Below the pieces are notes generated by a model. The model was not told where the DNA came from. It saw only the letters and a list, made by a program, of their open reading frames with translations, and searched no databases. From the NCBI RefSeq assembly GCF_900230195.1, contig NZ_OCNE01000025.1, forward strand, positions 1 through 64,000: DNA of 64,000 nucleotides, given 5' to 3'. Origin of the DNA: Streptomyces zhaozhouensis. Its GTDB lineage: Bacteria > Actinomycetota > Actinomycetes > Streptomycetales > Streptomycetaceae. A program made the position numbers and the translations under genes. Positions within the stretch are counted from its first letter, which is position 1, and every line of letters starts with the position of its first letter. Of the stretch, positions 62,400 through 64,000 are shown piece after piece.

Positions 62400-64000
62400 C
62401 CAACATCCCCGAAACCGGCAGGACTTCGCGGATCACGATCCGGTTGGTCGTCATCCAGATATTGGTCTTCTCGCTGCTGCTGACCCTCGGCGGCCGGCTG
62501 TGGTACCTCCAGATCCGGCAGGGCGACGAGTTCGCGGCCGAGGCCGCGGGCAACCACGTGCAGCAGGTCATCCAGCCCGCGGTCCGCGGCTCCATCGTGG
62601 ACGCGCGCGGTGTGCCCATCGCCGACAACGAGACCCGGCTGGTCGTCTCCGTCGACCGCACCGAGCTGTCCAAGCTGCCGGACGACGGCGAGCAGGTGCT
62701 CTCCGACCTGGCGGAACTGCTGGAGCTGAGCGAGGAGGAGGTCGCCCACCGGGTCCGCCTCTGCGACTCCGAGACGCCGCAGCCGTGCTGGAACGGTTCT
62801 CCCTACCAGCCGATCCCGATCACCGACGAGGCGACGACCGGGCAGACGCTCCAGATCAGGGAGCGCGCCGAGGAGTTCCCCGGCGTGAGCGCGGAGCCGA
62901 CCGCCGTGCGGCGCTACCCCGCGCCCGAGGGCTCGCGCGCGGCGCAGGTACTCGGCTATCTCTCGCCGGTCACCGACGAGGAAGTCGCCGACTCCGAGGA
63001 CACCGACTCGCCGCTGCTCCGCTCCGACCAGGTCGGGCGTTCCGGCCTGGAGCGCACCTACGACAGCTATCTGCGCGGCGAGTCCGGGGTGACGCGCTAC
63101 GAGGTGGACAAGTTCGGGCGGGTGCTGGGCGAGGCGGAGAACGACCCGGCGATGGCCGGTGCCAACGTCGTCACCAGCCTCGACTCCCGACTCCAGGCGG
63201 TGGTCGAGGAGGAGCTGGTCGGCGCGATGGAGCGCGCCCAGGCCACCCACGACGACATCACCGGCCGTGACTACGAGGCGGACTCCGGTTCGGCGGTGGT
63301 CCTGGAGAACGACACCGGCCGGGTGGTGGCGATGGCCTCGGCCCCCGACTACGACCCCAACGTGTGGGTCGGCGGCATCTCCAGCGACGAGTACGCCAGG
63401 CTGACCGACGAGGACGCCAACGACCCGCTGATCAACCGCGCGATCCAGGGCCAGGGCCCGCCGGGGTCCACGTTCAAGGTGATCAGTTCGACGGCGGCGG
63501 TCAACGCCGGCTACGACTTCGACGGCCGCTACGAGTGCGGCTCGTCCTACGACATCGGCGGCCAGACCTTCCGCAACTTCGAGTCGTCCTCCTACGGCCC
63601 GATCAGCCTGGCGCAGGCGATCGAGGTCTCGTGCAACACCGTCTTCTACGGCCTCGCGCACCGCGAGTGGCAGCGGGACGGCGGCAACAACCCGGTGGAC
63701 GAGCCCAACGACTACTTCTTCAACACGGCGCTCGGGTTCGGCCTCGGCACCCAGACCGGCATCGACCTGCCGAACGAGGTCGCCGGCCGCATCCCGGACC
63801 GCCAGTGGAAGCAGGACTACTGGGAGGCCAACCAGGAGGCGTGGTGCGAGGTCGCCGAGACCGACCGGGACGACTACCCGGCCCGGATCGCGCGCGAGAA
63901 CTGCACCGAGGGCATGAAGATGCGCGCCGGTGACATGCTCAACTTCTCGATCGGGCAGGGCGACGTGCTGGTCACGCCGATCCAGCTGGCCAGCGTCTAC
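62396..64000 (+). CDS. mrdA: Penicillin-binding protein 2 (class B transpeptidase), partial
   Basis: 535 codons are present and the frame is open at the right edge, so the C-terminus is missing. The TM anchor is IRLVVIQILVFSLLLTLGG. The non-penicillin-binding domain contains RGSIVDARGVPIADN. The transpeptidase active site starts in GPPGSTFKVISS (Ser-x-x-Lys) and the SxN motif is in EVSCNTVFYG; the KTG box lies beyond the window. This is the monofunctional PBP that cross-links wall with RodA under MreBCD. The GTG start overlaps the mreD stop, and AAGGGAG precedes it. Confidence 0.95.
   Translation, partial: MTNIPETGRTSRITIRLVVIQILVFSLLLTLGGRLWYLQIRQGDEFAAEAAGNHVQQVIQPAVRGSIVDARGVPIADNETRLVVSVDRTELSKLPDDGEQVLSDLAELLELSEEEVAHRVRLCDSETPQPCWNGSPYQPIPITDEATTGQTLQIRERAEEFPGVSAEPTAVRRYPAPEGSRAAQVLGYLSPVTDEEVADSEDTDSPLLRSDQVGRSGLERTYDSYLRGESGVTRYEVDKFGRVLGEAENDPAMAGANVVTSLDSRLQAVVEEELVGAMERAQATHDDITGRDYEADSGSAVVLENDTGRVVAMASAPDYDPNVWVGGISSDEYARLTDEDANDPLINRAIQGQGPPGSTFKVISSTAAVNAGYDFDGRYECGSSYDIGGQTFRNFESSSYGPISLAQAIEVSCNTVFYGLAHREWQRDGGNNPVDEPNDYFFNTALGFGLGTQTGIDLPNEVAGRIPDRQWKQDYWEANQEAWCEVAETDRDDYPARIARENCTEGMKMRAGDMLNFSIGQGDVLVTPIQLASVY

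Overview
This 64 kb window is chromosomal DNA from a very GC-rich actinomycete, almost certainly a Streptomyces. The evidence is the third-position G/C bias, frequent GTG starts, stop-start overlaps of the GTGA/ATGA kind, and gene order tig-clpP1-clpP2-clpX ... valS-folC-ndk-mreB-mreC-mreD-PBP2, which is the Streptomyces core arrangement. Actinomycete-specific genes include PknG, a group II truncated haemoglobin, a mycothiol-type DsbA-like reductase and a LAxTG sortase substrate.

Left end (1-5592): an accessory island ending at a tRNA-Arg(UCU) gene. It holds a large RHS/YD-repeat polymorphic toxin whose N-terminal region is separated from the core by one extra C (386-388). Next come a variable C-terminal toxin domain, a coupled candidate immunity gene, an IS481-type transposase remnant, and a decayed tyrosine-recombinase integrase next to the tRNA. 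Together these look like the scar of an integrated element.

From 5.9 to 14.4 kb lie two adjacent GTPases, a thioester-domain cell-wall protein with a LAETG sorting signal, the ribosome-associated ABC-F protein EttA, a hotdog thioesterase, a conserved hypothetical protein and truncated haemoglobin GlbO.

From 14.4 to 25.9 kb everything is on the minus strand. An ABC-2 exporter pair lies downstream of a signalling cluster. Read in transcription order, the cluster is a four-TM GlnX-like membrane protein, a GlnH-like Glu/Asp-type binding protein, a coiled-coil protein, a PknG-type kinase, a PP2C phosphatase and an FHA-domain protein. The kinase, phosphatase and FHA protein each carry N-terminal zinc-ribbon cysteines. 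This is an enlarged relative of the mycobacterial GlnX-GlnH-PknG amino-acid-sensing pathway and is the most interesting system in the window.

From 26 to 47 kb lie housekeeping and stress genes: GNAT acetyltransferases, an MscS channel, an HNH nuclease, MalQ, two paralogous M1 aminopeptidases, a DsbA-like reductase behind a SigR-type promoter, Fe-type superoxide dismutase behind a Nur-type nickel operator, BioY, RpiB, a Nei/Fpg glycosylase, a SpoIIE-type phosphatase, an M23 peptidase and a membrane acyltransferase. Two copies of a dispersed Streptomyces palindromic repeat lie between convergent genes.

From 47.5 to 64 kb: tRNA-Gly, tRNA-Pro, trigger factor, the ClpP1P2/ClpX protease (with ClgR-type and SigR-like sites), a Pro/Gln-rich membrane protein, ValS, FolC, a DUF4233-like protein, Ndk, and the elongation/sporulation wall operon mreBCD-PBP2 (with a SigE-like promoter). 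PBP2 runs off the right edge.

All functional calls come from reading motifs and from family knowledge. No similarity search was run.
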